From positions 1 to 24,576 of the forward strand of contig DATKXO010000159.1 in assembly GCA_035528995.1 (NCBI GenBank): DNA of 24,576 bases, in the 5' to 3' direction. Below the pieces are notes generated by a model. The model ran no database searches and was not told where the DNA came from. It worked only from the letters and a program-made list of their open reading frames with translations. The position numbers and the translations under genes are program-made. Shown here piece by piece: positions 23,141-24,576 of this stretch (positions are counted from its first letter, which is position 1; every line of letters starts with the position of its first letter). Source of the stretch: DATKXO01 sp035528995. Its GTDB lineage: Bacteria; Planctomycetota; Phycisphaerae; UBA1845.

Positions 23141-23466
23141 ATTCGCGTCCCCGCACAGACTATGGCAAACCAAGGTCTGAGCCGACCGGCCCGCCCCGGA
23201 GGTGGCGTAGTCTATGTGTCGTCCGGGGCGGGTCAAGTCTTGATTGTCCAGCAGGAATAGACACCTCCACCCGCCGCAGGATAGGCTATCGGAGGTGCAA
23301 GACCGGATCTCCACCGGGCACCGCGACCGCATCGCAGCACGCCTGCGGGCCCGATGCGGGTGCGCAAAGCCGATGTCCGTGTTACCGGCCCGGCCAATCG
23401 CCTTGCGGCGGGCAATGTCCGCAATGGGACCGATGACGTGCAGAACCGCGTGGATTCGTTCGTGCC
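23141..23466. other. Divergent intergenic region
   Basis: This 326-nt gap between the lipoprotein gene and trpF should contain both promoters. Its only clear structure is a long inverted repeat at 23190-23232. No coding frame with matching composition is seen. Confidence 0.4.
23190..23232. promoter_or_regulatory. 10-bp perfect inverted repeat with 23-nt spacer
   Basis: CCCGCCCCGG (23190-23199) and CCGGGGCGGG (23223-23232) are perfect inverted repeats. They lie 50-92 nt before the lipoprotein start. They could be operator half sites or a leader hairpin. No protein family is suggested by the sequence. Confidence 0.35.
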
Positions 23467-24282
23467 ATGAGCCCCGATAGAGTACGAGTCAAGATCTGCG
23501 GCATCACCACCCCCGATGACGCCCGCTTGGCAGCCGACGCCGGCGCTGACGCTATCGGCCTCAACTTCATCGCCGGCCCTCGCAAGATCGACCCCGCCAC
23601 CGCCCGCACCATCCTCGACGCCCTGCCCCCCGAGGTCGAAGCCTGGGCCCTCTGCGACGTCAGCGCCCACGAGCTCCCCCAACCGCTGCAACATCTGGCC
23701 GACGCCGGCCACCTCACCGCCGGCGCCCACCTCGCCGCCGGCGCCCACCGCGCTGCTGGCACCCACCTCGCCGCTGGCGGCCGCACCGTGCGCGTACAGA
23801 TGTACGGCAGAATCCTTCCCCTAACCGTGGCCCGACTCCACGACTACGGTCTCCGCACCGTCGCCGTCCGTCGCGTCGGTCAGGCCGTGCAGATGTGTGC
23901 CACCACCGCCTGGCTTGATCAGTTCGCAGACGCTCCCCCGTCCCTGCTGCTCTTCGACACCGCCAGTGACGACAAGAAACAGCTCGGCGGCACCGGCCGC
24001 ACCTGGCCGTGGGACCTCCTGGCCGAGGCCCGCCGCGGCGGTTACACCACCGACTGGCCCCCCATCGTCCTGGCCGGCGGCCTCAACCCCGAAAACGTCG
24101 CCGACGCCATCCGCGCCGTAACCCCCACCTCCCGCATCACCCCCGACGGCACCATCGAACCCCTCCCCCCAATCCCCCCCGCCTGGGTCGACGTAGCCGG
24201 CGGAGTAGAACAATCCCCCACCCAAAAACACCCCGCAAAACTCCACGCCTTCATCAACGCCGTCAGATCTGTGGCGTTCTAG
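23467..24282 (+). CDS. trpF: Phosphoribosylanthranilate isomerase
   Basis: TrpF converts phosphoribosylanthranilate to CdRP in tryptophan synthesis. The 271-aa product shows VRVKICGITTPDDARLA with catalytic Cys11. Asp164 in LLLFDTASDD is the likely second catalytic residue. GGTGRTWPWDLL and IVLAGGLNPENVADAIRAV are also present. The canonical phosphate-binding SSGVE is AGGVE here. It is longer than the usual 200-220 aa because of a hexapeptide repeat (residues 80-104) and a Pro-rich insert near the C-terminus (about 225-242, EPLPPIPP). No other trp gene is near. The C-rich codon choice in the last 150 nt is extreme. Confidence 0.9.
   Translation: MSPDRVRVKICGITTPDDARLAADAGADAIGLNFIAGPRKIDPATARTILDALPPEVEAWALCDVSAHELPQPLQHLADAGHLTAGAHLAAGAHRAAGTHLAAGGRTVRVQMYGRILPLTVARLHDYGLRTVAVRRVGQAVQMCATTAWLDQFADAPPSLLLFDTASDDKKQLGGTGRTWPWDLLAEARRGGYTTDWPPIVLAGGLNPENVADAIRAVTPTSRITPDGTIEPLPPIPPAWVDVAGGVEQSPTQKHPAKLHAFINAVRSVAF
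23704..23778 (+). repeat. 18-bp tandem repeat inside trpF
   Basis: Three 18-nt units (starting 23719, 23737, 23755) follow a 15-nt shortened unit at 23704, with the protein pattern AGAHLA, AGAHRA, AGTHLA. All stay in frame. The insert lies just before the strand VRVQMYG, which corresponds to the VQLHG strand of other TrpF proteins. Confidence 0.75.
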
Positions 24283-24576
24283 TCGCCCCATCCGCAACGG
24301 GTCTGCGTGTTCTGCTGGAACCGCCCGCGCCCGTGCGTTCTGGGCTCGAGTACCCCGCAGGGTCAGGGCCCGAGGACCATCTGGTTTGGTGGTTGTTGGT
24401 CCGAGCACCGCGCCGTACCTTCTCCACAGCGGATGAAACGGTTGCCTTCCCGTTCAGTCTGTGGCGTGAGCGCGGCTCGCGGAGGCGCTTCCTTGGGTGC
24501 ACCTGGCTGGGCGGGTATACCGTGTCAGTGCAGACCTGCCCCGCCCGCTGTCCGGGCAATCGGTGGCTGAGTCCGT
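24283..24576. other. Right-edge region without a recognised feature
   Basis: This 294-nt stretch follows trpF. An 87-codon frame on the plus strand (24307-24570) has no ribosome site and an odd Cys/Arg/Pro composition, so it is not called. No terminator with a T-run was seen. Confidence 0.4.

Noticed and set aside
23233..23766. 177-codon minus-strand frame with Gly/Ala/Val repeats
   Set aside because: It is a shadow of the trpF repeat and the divergent promoter region.
24307..24570. 87-codon frame after trpF
   Set aside because: It lacks a ribosome site, and its Cys/Arg/Pro-rich composition is unlike real genes here.

Overview
This window is GC-rich, densely coding DNA that most likely comes from a flagellated member of the Planctomycetota (perhaps Phycisphaerae-like). 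The assignment rests on the flagellar gene order with a WhiG/FliA-type sigma factor, the Tat-exported aldo/keto reductase with a C-terminal cysteine cluster, the GTPase/GAP1-like gene pair, and dispersed palindromic repeats. It is inferred from gene style, not from a marker gene.

Positions 1-10700 (+ strand) are a flagellar export and assembly operon: the end of fliN, then fliO, fliP, fliQ, fliR, flhB, flhA, flhF, flhG, a small two-helix membrane protein, fliA, and a small acidic protein. fliP/Q/R with flhB and flhA build the type III export gate. FlhF and FlhG set flagellar site and number, and FliA would transcribe late flagellar genes. Two gaps in the operon (before fliR and before flhA) carry degenerate 7-bp tandem repeats that end about 14 nt before the start codon.

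Positions 10796-16724 (- strand) are the most unusual part. In transcription order the cluster has two heptad-repeat coiled-coil proteins, a formylglycine-generating-enzyme-like (FGE/SUMF1) protein without the catalytic cysteine pair, a zinc-ribbon TRAFAC-type GTPase, and a GAP1-like protein whose start overlaps the GTPase stop. This looks like a GTPase-centred signalling or conflict system of uncharacterised function.

Positions 16991-19371 (- strand) are an ECF sigma factor, a cysteine-free membrane anti-sigma factor, and an exported protein with two secretin/TonB short N-terminal (STN)-like domains. A hairpin that pairs fully only in the minus-strand RNA separates this set from the GTPase cluster.

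Positions 19512-24282 hold single metabolic or envelope genes: a Tat-exported aldo/keto reductase (-), a fumarylacetoacetate-hydrolase-family enzyme (+), a lipoprotein with a plausible serine-hydrolase triad (-), and trpF (+) with an internal hexapeptide repeat. A REP-like palindromic repeat occurs at four places (10117, 10732, 22152, 22286). The last copy ends a 21-bp tandem array made of half elements. No tRNA, rRNA, CRISPR array or transposase was seen.
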